The position numbers and the translations under genes were made by a program. A DNA stretch of 49,793 nucleotides from Mycobacteriales bacterium (GTDB lineage: Bacteria > Actinomycetota > Actinomycetes > Mycobacteriales > CADCTP01), in contig DASYKU010000144.1 of assembly GCA_035995165.1 (NCBI GenBank), positions 1 through 49,793 on the forward strand, given 5' to 3'. Position 1 is the first letter of the stretch; each line of letters begins with the position of its first letter. The notes beneath the pieces were generated by a model. The model was not told where the DNA came from, did no database searches, and saw nothing but the letters and a program-made list of their open reading frames with translations. Shown here in pieces: positions 8,817 through 17,515 of this stretch.

Positions 8817-9263
8817 ATGGACGAACCGGTTCTGCGTACCGGATCCCAGGGTGACTGGGTGTACTACCTGCAGCAGCTGCTGGCCCAGGCCGGGTACGAC
8901 CCGGGCGGCCTGGACGGCGACTTCGGTCCCGGCACGCTGGCCGCGGTGCAGGCGTTCCAGCGCGACTACGGGCTCGGCGTCGACGGCGTGGCCGGACCGG
9001 CGACCTGGGCCGCGCTCACCGGCGTCCCGGCCGACGGCGGTGCCGGCGGCGGCGGTTCGGACGGCGGCGGGGTCGCCTCCGACGCCGTGCCGGAGTCGCT
9101 GGTGACCGCGGGCGCCCCGGCGACCCTCTCGGAGTGGTCGGACGCCGAGAAGGAGGCCTTCTTCGAGGGGACGGTCTCGCAGAGCGACGACGCCGGGGTA
9201 CCCGAGGACGTGCCCCTGCTGGCCATGAGCGACCTTCCGTCCGATGGGGGTGTCATCGCATGA
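8817..9263 (+). CDS. Small peptidoglycan-binding domain protein
   Basis: The 148-residue protein has one PG_binding_1 domain at about residues 6-67 (GDWVYYLQQLLAQAGYDPG, LDGDFGPGT, VQAFQRDYGL, DGVAGPATW). A Gly/Ser linker follows (GGAGGGGSDGGG), then a 60-residue acidic tail. It has no signal peptide, unlike most secreted proteins of this kind. GGGGAG sits upstream of ATG. Its stop overlaps the next start as ATGA, so the two products are probably made together. Tethering another component to peptidoglycan is a reasonable guess. Confidence 0.8.
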   Translation: MDEPVLRTGSQGDWVYYLQQLLAQAGYDPGGLDGDFGPGTLAAVQAFQRDYGLGVDGVAGPATWAALTGVPADGGAGGGGSDGGGVASDAVPESLVTAGAPATLSEWSDAEKEAFFEGTVSQSDDAGVPEDVPLLAMSDLPSDGGVIA

Positions 9264-9754
9264 GCGCCGACACGATCGTGAACGTGGCCAAGGCGGCGTG
9301 GGACGTCTTCACCGACGACGCCCCCTCCGTCGACATCAAGGGCTCCACGGCCAACGCCGTGCCGAAGGTCGACGACTGGCAGGACCTGCGGGGGACCCGC
9401 GGCCCGATGTGGCTGCAGCAGAGCTGGCAGCGGATGTGTGCCTGGCCGATGGAGGACTACATCGTCGCCGAGTTCACCTTCGTCCTGAAGTGGGACTACG
9501 GCGCGACGTACCACGGCGGGGGGGCCTTCATCCCGAACATCTGGATCGAGGTCCCGCACTACGACATCTTCTGGGGCCAGCACGTCTTCCTGTCCCTGAC
9601 CGTGCACAACCCGACGAACGCCAGCACGGTCCCGAACGCGCCGCTGGCGCGGGTGCCGGTCACCATCGCCGGCACCGCCCGCAACAGCCTGCGGGACCTG
9701 CACGTCGAGTGGAGCTACAACCTCTACGGCAACGGCCGGTACGAGCGGACCTGA
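9260..9754 (+). CDS. Uncharacterised beta-rich 164-residue protein
   Basis: The start is ATG in an ATGA overlap with the previous stop. After a short helix (IVNVAKAAWDVF) the protein is a run of alternating hydrophobic strands (FTFVLKWDYG, NIWIEVPHYDI, VFLSLTVHNP, RVPVTIAGTA, LHVEWSYNLYG) rich in Trp and Tyr. This suggests a single beta-sandwich or jelly-roll domain. Cys is nearly absent and there is no signal peptide. It is the last gene of the operon, directly before a strong hairpin terminator. I do not recognise a family. Confidence 0.7.
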   Translation: MSADTIVNVAKAAWDVFTDDAPSVDIKGSTANAVPKVDDWQDLRGTRGPMWLQQSWQRMCAWPMEDYIVAEFTFVLKWDYGATYHGGGAFIPNIWIEVPHYDIFWGQHVFLSLTVHNPTNASTVPNAPLARVPVTIAGTARNSLRDLHVEWSYNLYGNGRYERT

Positions 9755-9762
9755 GCCCGCGC

Positions 9763-9800
9763 GAGGGGGCCGGCCGGCGGTGACGCCGGCCGGCCCCCTC
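9763..9800. terminator. Strong bidirectional hairpin terminator
   Basis: A perfect 17-bp GC-rich stem (left arm 9763-9779, right arm 9784-9800) with a GTGA loop lies between two convergent operons. No clear T run follows, as is common for actinomycete terminators. Confidence 0.8.
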
Positions 9801-9808
9801 GTCCGTCC

Positions 9809-11107
9809 TCAGTGGACGCTGCCGCTGCCGTGGATCTCGCGCGTCGGGTGCTCGTCCACCCGCTCCGGCGGGGACAGCAGGGTGATCGGCCGCTCCACCG
9901 CGGCAGCGTTCGGGATCGACTCCGCCGCGACGGCGGTCAGCGATCGGGTCCAGTCCTGCCAGACGGTGATCTCCTCGGCGGAGAAGACCCGGTACATCGG
10001 CCCCTCCGGGCCCAGCAGCTCGAAGAAGGGGCTCTTCTCCGGCTCCCCGGGCACGATCCGCCCGCTGCTCACCAGCGTCGCCAGCAACCGGTCGGGGTCC
10101 GCGAACAGGTCGTTGAGCAGGGTGCCGCCGAGCTTGCGGGTGCCGTGGTTCAGCCGCGCCTTCGGCGCCCGGTCCGCGACCATCGCGGCCACCCGCTGGG
10201 CCGGGGTGGGCGCCTGCCGCAGCTTCTCCGCCACCTGCTGGCCGAGCTCGCCGGTCGTCGCGAACGCGACGTACCCGGTCCAGATCCGCTCCCACTGGTC
10301 CTGCCGGGCCTCGTCCCCGAGGTCGACCCGCACCTGCTCCAGGTGCCGCTCGACCGCCTGCTGGGCGAGCGCGCCGTGCCCGGAGGCGGCGTTGTCGATG
10401 GCCACGTGCATCTCGTAGAACCGGGTGTCGATCCCGAAGTGCCGGTTGAGCAGCACCTGGCTGCGCAGCTCGATCGAGGACCACTCCAGGTACTGCGTCA
10501 TCCCGAGCAGCTCCGGGAAGTAGTCCTGCGGGAACTGCGAGACGACCAGCTGGAACAGCGGGAGCGTGTACGCGGCGTCCACGATCCGCGGGTCGTCGGC
10601 GTAGTCGCGGGAGCGCAGGTCGGGCAGGTCGAGATCGACCGAGCGGAGCAGCTCGGTGTAGATGGTGGCGTGGTTGCGGTCGGGGTCGCCGCCGCCGATC
10701 TCGTCGGAGTAGATGGAGAACAGCAGCGCCTGCACCTCGTTCATCGGGCCGACCGGGGCGATGCTGCGCAGCCAGGCGCCGTCGGTCTGGTTGAACGGCG
10801 CCATCTGCAGCAGCCACTCGATCACGTCGGCCCGGGTCCGGCGGGTCCAGCCGCGCTGCGCCTCGTACCGGGCGACGTCGTCGGCCAGGCCCTGGTAGAT
10901 CTGGTCCAGCCGCTCCCGGAACGCCGCCGGGCTGTACGGGAAGGCCTGCAGCTCCGGCTCCAGCGAGCCGTCGGCCAGCGTCGCCCGGGCCGCGCCGAGG
11001 AACCGCTCGGCCAGCGTCCGCGCGGTCGGCAGGAAGTCCTCGTACGAGTCGAGGTTCAGCATGATGTGGAAGTAGTCGCGGTCCCGCAGCCCGGTGTAGT
11101 CGTCCAC
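9809..11107 (-). CDS. Heme-oxygenase-like diiron oxidase family protein (iron-containing redox enzyme)
   Basis: The 432-residue protein has the helical layout and metal-ligand pattern of the PF14518-type heme-oxygenase-like diiron oxidases. In order: E136 in SDEIGGGDPDR, H146, E208 in QYLEWSS, then the helix FYEMHVAIDNAASGHG with E232, H234, D238 and H244. Members of this superfamily activate O2 at two irons for N-oxygenation, C-C cleavage or desaturation. The substrate cannot be told from sequence. The C-terminal half (from about residue 290) is longer than a minimal domain. The start is GTG with AAGGAGG upstream. The gene lies 10 bases after the family B paralogue and is certainly co-transcribed with it, an unexpected pairing of an oxidase with a structural-type protein. 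Confidence 0.8.
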   Translation of the reverse strand: MDDYTGLRDRDYFHIMLNLDSYEDFLPTARTLAERFLGAARATLADGSLEPELQAFPYSPAAFRERLDQIYQGLADDVARYEAQRGWTRRTRADVIEWLLQMAPFNQTDGAWLRSIAPVGPMNEVQALLFSIYSDEIGGGDPDRNHATIYTELLRSVDLDLPDLRSRDYADDPRIVDAAYTLPLFQLVVSQFPQDYFPELLGMTQYLEWSSIELRSQVLLNRHFGIDTRFYEMHVAIDNAASGHGALAQQAVERHLEQVRVDLGDEARQDQWERIWTGYVAFATTGELGQQVAEKLRQAPTPAQRVAAMVADRAPKARLNHGTRKLGGTLLNDLFADPDRLLATLVSSGRIVPGEPEKSPFFELLGPEGPMYRVFSAEEITVWQDWTRSLTAVAAESIPNAAAVERPITLLSPPERVDEHPTREIHGSGSVH

Positions 11108-11117
11108 GGTTCCTCCT

Positions 11118-13067
11118 TCAGTGGTCGGCGGGGGTGACGAACAGCTCGCGGCCGGTGGTGGTCTGCCAGGGGCTGAACTCGCCCGGGCCGGCCGTGCTCA
11201 GGTTGCGGCGGCGCCAGCCGACGCCGGGCTGCTGCGGATCGGCGCCGCCGACCAGGTCGCCGATGAGCAGGGCGAGGGCGACCGTCTTGTCCGGCTCGGT
11301 ACGGGTCAGGAAGACCGTCACCGGCGCCCGCCGGCCCAGCCGGACCTCGATCTCCAGCCCGTAGAGGTCGGCCAGCGGCGCGGGCAGGTTCTCCGGGTGG
11401 GCCAGCTGGTAGCTGGTGACCCGGACCGAGGTGGGCCGGGTCGTGGCGGTGGCCAGCTCGTGCACCTGCTCCAGGACGGCCGTCGCGGAGGCGGCGACCG
11501 TGATCTCGGTGAACCGCAGGTCGAGCGCCGAGATCCGGTCCGCGACCACCGGCACCGAGGTGGTCAGGCTCAGCGTGGCGCTGCTGCCCTCCGACCCCGC
11601 GGCGGCCAAAGCGAGCGGCAGCGGCTGCGCGCTCAGCGGAACCGGGTACGTCAGCGGCTGTCCGGCGACCACCAGCGTGCCGGCCGCGCCGGTGGCCGTG
11701 ACCGCCGCCCGGGCCAGGTTCCGTACGGTCGCGGTCAGCTCGTGGACGGACCCGGCGCCGGTCGGGACCGGCTGCACCGGCAGGTACCCGTCGGCGAGGA
11801 CGTCGAGGCGGACGTGCACGGGCACGTCGCGGGTCAGCCGGCTGTCCGCGCCGGTCGGCAGCGTGAAGCGGACGTGCCCGTCGAGCCCGGTCGGCACCCC
11901 GGTGGCGGGCGCGAGCATCGTGCACAGCAGCGTGTAGAACTCCATGCTGCAGTCGAAGACCAGCTCGAACCCCTGCGCGTCGATCGCGGTCGTCCCCTGC
12001 CCGAGCACGTCGCCCCCGAGGCTCCCGAACAGCGTGCTCGGCGTGAACTCGACGGCGTCGTAGCCGCCGGTCACCAGCACCGGGTACGGCGTCCCCTCGC
12101 TCTCCGCGATGTCCGTGCGCAGCTGCCCCAGCAGCTCCGGGTCCCACCAGGGCACGAGGTGGAACCGCACCCGGACCCGGTACTCGCCGCCGTCCGCCTC
12201 CGGCGCCAGCAGCAGCACGGTGACGGCCGGCAGCCCGTGCTCGGGGTCGAAGGCCAGCCGGTACTCGTGCGGCAGCGCGCCGAAGTCGCCGGCCGCCGTG
12301 CGTGCCCACGGACCGGCCGGGCCGACGACCCACACCCCGGTGGCCGTGCCGGCGGTGCCGTCCACGGCGGCGTAGACGGGCCCGTTGGCGCGCTCGGCGA
12401 GCGGGAAGGAGAAGGGCAGGTCGCCCTTGGGCCCCAGCAGGCTCCCGACCCGCTCGGGGTCGTACGGCACGTCCTTGCGGCTCTCGGCCTGCACGGCCGC
12501 GTCCGACCAGGCGTACCGGGGCCGGCCGGAGACGGCGAGGGTCATGCCGGTCTCGGTCTTGAGCAGGTCGATCCAGGCCCGTTCGACCGGGCCGCTGAGC
12601 ACGATCTGCCGGATCACGTCCGGCCCTTCCGGCGCCTCGTCCTGCATCGTGGTGAGGGTCGTCAGCTCGCCCGGGCGGGGCGCGCGCAGGCCCGCCCGCA
12701 GCTCGACGTCGAGCGGCACGGCCGTGGCCGGGATCGTGCCGGGCCGGTAGAGCTGGAGGGTGACCCGCAGGAGCCAGCCGTCGCCGGCCGGCTCGACGGT
12801 CACGGCCGGCACCCGGGAGGTCGGGGTGCGGGTCGCGACCCGGGCCAGCGGATAGAAGTACTCCCGGCCCTCGAACGGGGTCCCGGCCGCGCCCGGGAAG
12901 GTCGTCTCGCGTTCGTACGGGAGGGCGTCGAGCGTGGGGACCGCCGGGGCCTCGTAGGCCAGCGTGGTCACCGGCCGCGCGACCGGCCCGACCGGGCCCA
13001 GCTCGACCACCGGCCCCGGTCCGGCGCCCGGGAGCGCGGTGATCGTGAACGTCGGAATCTCGGGCAT
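11118..13067 (-). CDS. Uncharacterised 649-residue family B protein, no peptidoglycan module
   Basis: Paralogue of the 805-residue protein of the facing operon. It shares the N-terminal REYFYPLARVATRTPTSRVP block, the YRLAFDPEHGLPAVTVLLL strand pair, PWWDPELLGQLR, GFELVFDCSMEFYTL, LAHPENLPAPLADLYGLE and the C-terminal RRRNLSTAGPGEFS motif. Where the paralogue has its peptidoglycan-binding domain and proline linkers, this one has only about 20 unrelated residues, so the module is an insertion or loss. No signal peptide or membrane segment is visible. ATG has a G-rich ribosome site upstream. It heads a two-gene operon with the diiron oxidase and is divergent from the catabolic operon. Confidence 0.75.
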   Translation of the reverse strand: MPEIPTFTITALPGAGPGPVVELGPVGPVARPVTTLAYEAPAVPTLDALPYERETTFPGAAGTPFEGREYFYPLARVATRTPTSRVPAVTVEPAGDGWLLRVTLQLYRPGTIPATAVPLDVELRAGLRAPRPGELTTLTTMQDEAPEGPDVIRQIVLSGPVERAWIDLLKTETGMTLAVSGRPRYAWSDAAVQAESRKDVPYDPERVGSLLGPKGDLPFSFPLAERANGPVYAAVDGTAGTATGVWVVGPAGPWARTAAGDFGALPHEYRLAFDPEHGLPAVTVLLLAPEADGGEYRVRVRFHLVPWWDPELLGQLRTDIAESEGTPYPVLVTGGYDAVEFTPSTLFGSLGGDVLGQGTTAIDAQGFELVFDCSMEFYTLLCTMLAPATGVPTGLDGHVRFTLPTGADSRLTRDVPVHVRLDVLADGYLPVQPVPTGAGSVHELTATVRNLARAAVTATGAAGTLVVAGQPLTYPVPLSAQPLPLALAAAGSEGSSATLSLTTSVPVVADRISALDLRFTEITVAASATAVLEQVHELATATTRPTSVRVTSYQLAHPENLPAPLADLYGLEIEVRLGRRAPVTVFLTRTEPDKTVALALLIGDLVGGADPQQPGVGWRRRNLSTAGPGEFSPWQTTTGRELFVTPADH

Positions 13068-13197
13068 GCCGTGTCCCCCCAGCGTGGTCCTCGCCTAGCA
13101 GAGGGCCCGGGCGGGCCGGTGATACGGCGGGCCCGGTGGCGAGGTAGTTGTGCGCGCTACATTCTCGGGACGGTTGCCGGGTGGGCGGAGGACGAAC
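13068..13197. promoter_or_regulatory. Divergent promoter region between family B and hydroxyquinol operons
   Basis: The 130-base intergenic region must hold promoters for both directions. On the plus strand a -10-like TACATT lies at 13158-13163 with no convincing -35. A strong ribosome site GGAGG at 13187-13191 precedes the GTG at 13198. I found no clear operator palindrome. Confidence 0.35.
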
Positions 13198-14994
13198 GTG
13201 GTCGTGTTCGACGACGGGGTCGCGGAGACGGAGCTCCCGGCGGGGAGCCTGGTCGAGACCGACGTGGTGGTGGTCGGATCGGGACCGGCGGGGGCGTCGG
13301 CGGCGCTGTTCCTCTCGACGCTCGGCGTACCGAACATCATGATCACCAAGTACCGGTGGACGGCGAACACCCCGCGGGCGCACATCACGAACCAGCGGAC
13401 GATGGAGATCTTCCGCGACGTCGGCGTCGAGGACCAGGTGCTGGCCGAGGCCACCCCGCACGAGCTGATGGGCGACACGGTCTTCTGCACGTCCATCGCC
13501 GGCGAGGAGATCGGCCGCATCCTCACCTGGGGCACCCACCCGGCCCGCGAGGGCGACTACCGGCTCGCCTCGCCCAGCCTGAACTGCGACATCCCGCAGA
13601 CGTACCTGGAGCCGATCCTGGTCCGCAACGCGACCGTGCGGGGGACGCAGAGCCGGTTCTCCACCGAGTACCTGTCCCACGAGCAGGACGCGGACGGCGT
13701 CACGGTGCGGGTGCGCGACCGCCTGACCGGCGCCGAGTACGGGATCCGGGCCAAGTACCTGCTCGGTGCCGACGGCGCCCGGTCCGCCGTCGCGGCCGAC
13801 CTCGGGCTGCCGATGCAGGGGCAGATGGACGTGGCCGGCTCGATGAACATCACGTTCACGGCCGACCTGGCCGGGCTCGTCGGGCACCGCCCGTCCGTCC
13901 TCTACTGGGTCATCCAGCCGGGCGCGGACGTCGGCGGCATCGGCGCCGGCCTGGTCCGGATGGTGCGGCCCTGGACCGAGTGGCTGATCGTCTGGGGGTA
14001 CGACATCACTCGGCCGCCGCCGCAGGTGGACGTCGCGGCCGCGACCGAGATCGTGCGGAACCTGGTCGGCGTACCGGACCTCGAGGTCGAGATCACCGGC
14101 ACGTCCCTGTGGGGCAACAACGAGCAGTACGCGACGAGCCTGCAGCAGGGCCGGGTGTTCTGCGCCGGCGACGCCGTGCACAAGCACCCGCCGAGCAACG
14201 GGCTGGGCTCCAACACCTCCATCCAGGACAGCTACAACCTGGCCTGGAAGCTGGCCGCGGTGCTGCGCGGGCAGGCCGGGCCGGAGCTGCTGGACACGTA
14301 CACGGCCGAGCGGCAGCCGGTGGCCCAGCAGATCGTCACCCGGGCCAACCAGTCGAGCCGCGAGTTCGGCGGGTTCTTCGACGCGCTCGGGCTCGGCCCC
14401 GGCCAGACCGAGGAGCAGATGCGGGCCGCGATCGACGAGCGGAAGGCCAACACCCCGGCCGGGCTGCGCAAGCGGGCCGAGCTGCGGGAGGCGATGGAGC
14501 TGAAGAACTACGAGTTCAACGCGCACGGCGTCGAGCTCGGCCAGCGCTACGACTCCACCGCGATCGTCGGCGACGGCACGACGCCGCCGGCGCCGACCCG
14601 CGACCCGGTCCTCTACTACCAGCCGACCACGACCCCGGGCGCCCGGCTGCCGCACGCCTGGGTCGGCGACGCGCGGCACACACTGTCCACTCACGACCTC
14701 GCGCCGTACGGACGGTTCACGCTGCTGACCGGGATCGCCGGCGAGGCCTGGGCCGCGGCCGCCGACGCGGTCGCCAAGCGCCTGGACGTGCCGCTCGCGG
14801 CCGTGCTGATCGGCCCCGGCCGGGAGGTCGACGACCTCTACTACGACTGGGCCGTGCAGCGCGAGGTCGAGGAGAGCGGGGCGCTGCTGGTCCGGCCGGA
14901 CAAGCACGTCGGCTGGCGCGCGCACACGCTGCCCGCGGACCCCGAGGAGGCGCTGCTGTCGGCGCTGCGCGCGATCCTGCACCGGCCGGCCTGA
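13198..14994 (+). CDS. FAD-dependent phenol-type monooxygenase (TfdB-like)
   Basis: Class A flavoprotein hydroxylase of the PheA/TfdB/PHBH fold. The dinucleotide motif VVVGSGPAGASA is near residues 24-35, a DGARS motif in the middle, and the second FAD motif VFCAGDAVHKHPP is followed by GLGSNTSIQDSYNLAWKL. The last 100 residues form the thioredoxin-like tail usual in TfdB. It would ortho-hydroxylate a phenol or resorcinol using NAD(P)H and O2. With the next two genes, the likely product is hydroxyquinol. I chose GTG 13198 because GGAGG lies 6 bases upstream; GTG 13150 would add 16 residues without a ribosome site. The stop is one base before the next start. The substrate is not determinable. 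Confidence 0.88.
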   Translation: MVVFDDGVAETELPAGSLVETDVVVVGSGPAGASAALFLSTLGVPNIMITKYRWTANTPRAHITNQRTMEIFRDVGVEDQVLAEATPHELMGDTVFCTSIAGEEIGRILTWGTHPAREGDYRLASPSLNCDIPQTYLEPILVRNATVRGTQSRFSTEYLSHEQDADGVTVRVRDRLTGAEYGIRAKYLLGADGARSAVAADLGLPMQGQMDVAGSMNITFTADLAGLVGHRPSVLYWVIQPGADVGGIGAGLVRMVRPWTEWLIVWGYDITRPPPQVDVAAATEIVRNLVGVPDLEVEITGTSLWGNNEQYATSLQQGRVFCAGDAVHKHPPSNGLGSNTSIQDSYNLAWKLAAVLRGQAGPELLDTYTAERQPVAQQIVTRANQSSREFGGFFDALGLGPGQTEEQMRAAIDERKANTPAGLRKRAELREAMELKNYEFNAHGVELGQRYDSTAIVGDGTTPPAPTRDPVLYYQPTTTPGARLPHAWVGDARHTLSTHDLAPYGRFTLLTGIAGEAWAAAADAVAKRLDVPLAAVLIGPGREVDDLYYDWAVQREVEESGALLVRPDKHVGWRAHTLPADPEEALLSALRAILHRPA

Positions 14995-14995
14995 G

Positions 14996-16054
14996 GTGCG
15001 CTTCGCCCACCGGACCCGGGGCCAGCGGGTCGTGCTCGACGCGGGCGCGGCGGCCGAGCGGGTGCTGGCCGAGCTGGACCGGCTGGCGCCGGCGGCGGTG
15101 CTGGTGATCGGCAGCGACCGGCAGGCCGCGCTGCTGGACGCGCTGGCCGACCGGACCGCGCTGCGCTGGACCGAGGTCATCCAGCACGTGCCGGTCGCGC
15201 TGGCGGACCGGGCCCGGGCCGCCGCGGCCGAGCACGGCGTCGACGTCGTGGTCGCGATCGGCGGCGGGTCCGCGATCGGGCTGGCCAAGGCGATCGCGCT
15301 GGACCGGCCGGCCCGGATCGTGGCCGTGCCGACGACGTACGCGGGCTCGGAGGCGACGAGCGTCTGGGGCCTGACCGACGCCGGGGGCAAGAAGACCGGC
15401 ACCGACGACCGGGTGCTGCCCGAGACCGTCGTGTACGACCCGGCGCTCACCCTCTCGATGCCGCCCGACCTGGCCGCCGCCTCCGGCCTGAACGCCGTCG
15501 CGCACTGCGTCGACGCGTTCTGGGGGCCGAGCACCGACCCGATCGACGCGGCCCTGGCCGGGGAAGGCCTGCGGGCGCTGAACGAGGGCCTGCGCGCGCT
15601 GGTCGCCGACCCGGCCGACGTCGACGCCCGCGGCCGCACCCAGTACGGCTGCTACCTCGCCGCCGTCGCCTTCGGCTCGGCCGGCTCCGGGATGCACCAC
15701 AAGATCTGCCACGTCCTCGGCGGTCGCTTCGACCTGCCGCACGCCGCGACGCACGCGATCGTCCTGCCGTACGTGCTGGCGTACAACGCGGGATCGGCCC
15801 CTGAGGCCGCGGACCGGATCGCCACCGCGCTGGGCGCTGCGGACGCCGTACAGGGGCTGGAGGACGTGCGGGCCGCGCTGCACGCGCCGCGGGCGCTGAC
15901 GGACATCGGTCTGCGCGAGCAGGATCTCGCGGCCGCGGTGGAGGCCGCCCTGCCGGCGATCCCGGCGTCCAACCCGCGACCGGTCGACGCCGCCGCGCTG
16001 GCCCGCCTGCTGCACGCCGCGTGGGCCGGAGACGAACCAGGAGAGCTGACATGA
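14996..16054 (+). CDS. Maleylacetate reductase
   Basis: Iron-containing alcohol dehydrogenase fold specialised as maleylacetate reductase, which reduces maleylacetate to 3-oxoadipate with NAD(P)H. Supporting motifs are the nucleotide-binding [22 protein letters not shown], the AHCVDAF segment, and the family-typical [12 protein letters not shown] and [14 protein letters not shown] blocks. The 352-residue length is normal. GTG follows the monooxygenase stop by one base and the stop overlaps the dioxygenase start as ATGA, so the three are one translational unit. Being placed between a hydroxylase and a ring-cleaving dioxygenase makes the assignment firm. Confidence 0.92.
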   Translation: MRFAHRTRGQRVVLDAGAAAERVLAELDRLAPAAVLVIGSDRQAALLDALADRTALRWTEVIQHVPVALADRARAAAAEHGVDVVVAIGGGSAIGLAKAIALDRPARIVAVPTTYAGSEATSVWGLTDAGGKKTGTDDRVLPETVVYDPALTLSMPPDLAAASGLNAVAHCVDAFWGPSTDPIDAALAGEGLRALNEGLRALVADPADVDARGRTQYGCYLAAVAFGSAGSGMHHKICHVLGGRFDLPHAATHAIVLPYVLAYNAGSAPEAADRIATALGAADAVQGLEDVRAALHAPRALTDIGLREQDLAAAVEAALPAIPASNPRPVDAAALARLLHAAWAGDEPGELT

Positions 16055-16908
16055 GCGACCAGGAGACGCGCGAGCGGGAGCTGACCGACACGGTCGTGGC
16101 CAGCTTCGCCGGCACCCCGGACGAGCGCCTGCGTACGGTGGTCGGCGCGCTGACCCGGCACCTGCACGCGTTCGCCCGCGAGGTCCGGCTCACCGAGGCC
16201 GAGTGGGGCGCGGCGATCGAGTTCCTCACCGCCGCCGGGCACATCACCGACGACAAGCGGCAGGAGTTCATCCTGCTCTCCGATGTCCTCGGCCTGTCGA
16301 TGCAGACGATCACGATCAACCACGCGGTCTCCGGCGCCGTGACCGAGTCGACCGTGCTGGGGCCGTTCTTCGTGGCCGGGTCGCCGGCGATCGAGTCCGG
16401 CGGCGACATCGCGTTCGGCGCCTCCGGCGAGCCCTGCTGGGTCGAGGGCACGGTCGCCGACGAGGCCGGCAACCCCGTCCCGGACGCGCTGCTGGAGGTC
16501 TGGGAGGCCGACGACGACGGCTTCTACGACGTCCAGTACGCGGGGGACGAGGTCGCCGCCCGCGGGCACCTGCGGACCGACGCCGAGGGAAACTACCGGT
16601 TCTGGGCGCTGACGCCGACGCCGTACCCGATCCCGGACGACGGCCCGGTCGGCCGGCTGCTCGCGGCGACGAACCGGTCCCCGATGCGGGCGCCGCACCT
16701 GCACTTCATGGTCAGCGCGGACGGGTTCCGGACGCTCATCACGCACATCTTCGTGGCCGGCGAGTCGCTCGACGGCGACAGCGTCTTCGGCGTCCGGGCC
16801 TCGCTGGTCAAGGAGTTCGAGCGGTCAACGGGTCCGACGCCGGACGGGCGGGCGGTCGCCGGATCCTGGACGCGGACGCGCTTCGACATCGTCCTGGCGC
16901 GCGGCTGA
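16051..16908 (+). CDS. Hydroxyquinol 1,2-dioxygenase (intradiol)
   Basis: The 285-residue protein has an N-terminal intradiol dimerisation domain (about residues 20-95) and a catalytic beta-sandwich. The Fe(III) ligands are visible as Y159 (GFYDVQY), Y192 (TPYPIPDDG), H216 and H218 (APHLHFM). DDGFYDVQ and the order of neighbours favour hydroxyquinol over catechol as substrate; the product would be maleylacetate, used by the preceding gene. AGGAG at 16039-16043 lies 7 bases before ATG. The 3' end overlaps the convergent membrane-protein gene by 84 bases. A catechol or chlorocatechol dioxygenase is the main alternative. Confidence 0.9.
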   Translation: MSDQETRERELTDTVVASFAGTPDERLRTVVGALTRHLHAFAREVRLTEAEWGAAIEFLTAAGHITDDKRQEFILLSDVLGLSMQTITINHAVSGAVTESTVLGPFFVAGSPAIESGGDIAFGASGEPCWVEGTVADEAGNPVPDALLEVWEADDDGFYDVQYAGDEVAARGHLRTDAEGNYRFWALTPTPYPIPDDGPVGRLLAATNRSPMRAPHLHFMVSADGFRTLITHIFVAGESLDGDSVFGVRASLVKEFERSTGPTPDGRAVAGSWTRTRFDIVLARG

Positions 16909-17490
16909 GGCCAGCCGCTGGGCGGCGATGCGATGCACCAGCAGTGCCAGCACGGCCATGCCGATGGCGAGGACGATCGCGTACACGATCACGTGGTCGT
17001 AGCCGTGCGGCCGCGGGTCCAGGAACGGGTACGGGTAGAAGTGCGCGACCGGCCCGCGGATCAGCGAGTAGGCGAAGTAGACGAGCGGGAACGCCAGCCA
17101 GGCCAGCGCCCTGGCCCGGGACGACCGCGTCCAGGGCGGCAGGAACAGCCAGTCCACCAGGATCAGGATCGGCAGCACCTGGTGCAGCACCGAGTTCGTC
17201 CAGGGCGCCGGCAGCTCGACGTCCACGGTGGACAGCAGCGCTGCGTACACGATCCCGGTGATGACCATGTAGAGCGTCACCGCGCCGCGGAAGTACGCCC
17301 AGCGCTCGGCGCGGGGATCGCGCACGCCGCCCACCGCCAGCACCACGATCGCGAGGATGTTGCTCTCGATCGTGAAGAAGCTGACGAAGTTGGCGACCGT
17401 GCCGCGGCTCGTGACGAGCGCCGTGATCACCGCCGCGGCGCCCAGTGCGGCCACCGCGACCCGCAGGACCCGGATGATCAGTACCCCCAT
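16825..17490 (-). CDS. Pr6Pr family integral membrane protein
   Basis: The 221-residue protein has about six hydrophobic segments: [69 protein letters not shown] and [18 protein letters not shown]. The [10 protein letters not shown] and [11 protein letters not shown](V)[11 protein letters not shown] motifs are typical of the Pr6Pr family of uncharacterised actinobacterial membrane proteins. The ATG at 17490 begins just before the first membrane helix; an earlier start would read through the divergent promoter. The basic C-terminal tail is encoded within the end of the convergent dioxygenase gene. Function is unknown. Confidence 0.8.
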   Translation of the reverse strand: MGVLIIRVLRVAVAALGAAAVITALVTSRGTVANFVSFFTIESNILAIVVLAVGGVRDPRAERWAYFRGAVTLYMVITGIVYAALLSTVDVELPAPWTNSVLHQVLPILILVDWLFLPPWTRSSRARALAWLAFPLVYFAYSLIRGPVAHFYPYPFLDPRPHGYDHVIVYAIVLAIGMAVLALLVHRIAAQRLASAARQDDVEARPRPGSGDRPPVRRRTR

Positions 17491-17515
17491 GTGGGCAGCG
17501 TCCCATGAGATCACG

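Noticed and set aside
3-13067. Prophage or contractile injection system
   Set aside because: No sheath, tube, baseplate, capsid, terminase, portal, lysis or integrase protein is recognisable; only wall-binding modules are shared with such systems.
11056-15639. A 1527-residue open frame on the minus strand
   Set aside because: It runs antisense to the TfdB-like gene and out of frame through the family B gene; composition is Arg/Pro/Ala-rich with no domains, the usual GC-bias shadow.
16051-16908. Dioxygenase as catechol 1,2-dioxygenase of the beta-ketoadipate pathway
   Set aside because: The linked maleylacetate reductase and TfdB-like hydroxylase, with no muconate cycloisomerase, favour hydroxyquinol as substrate.
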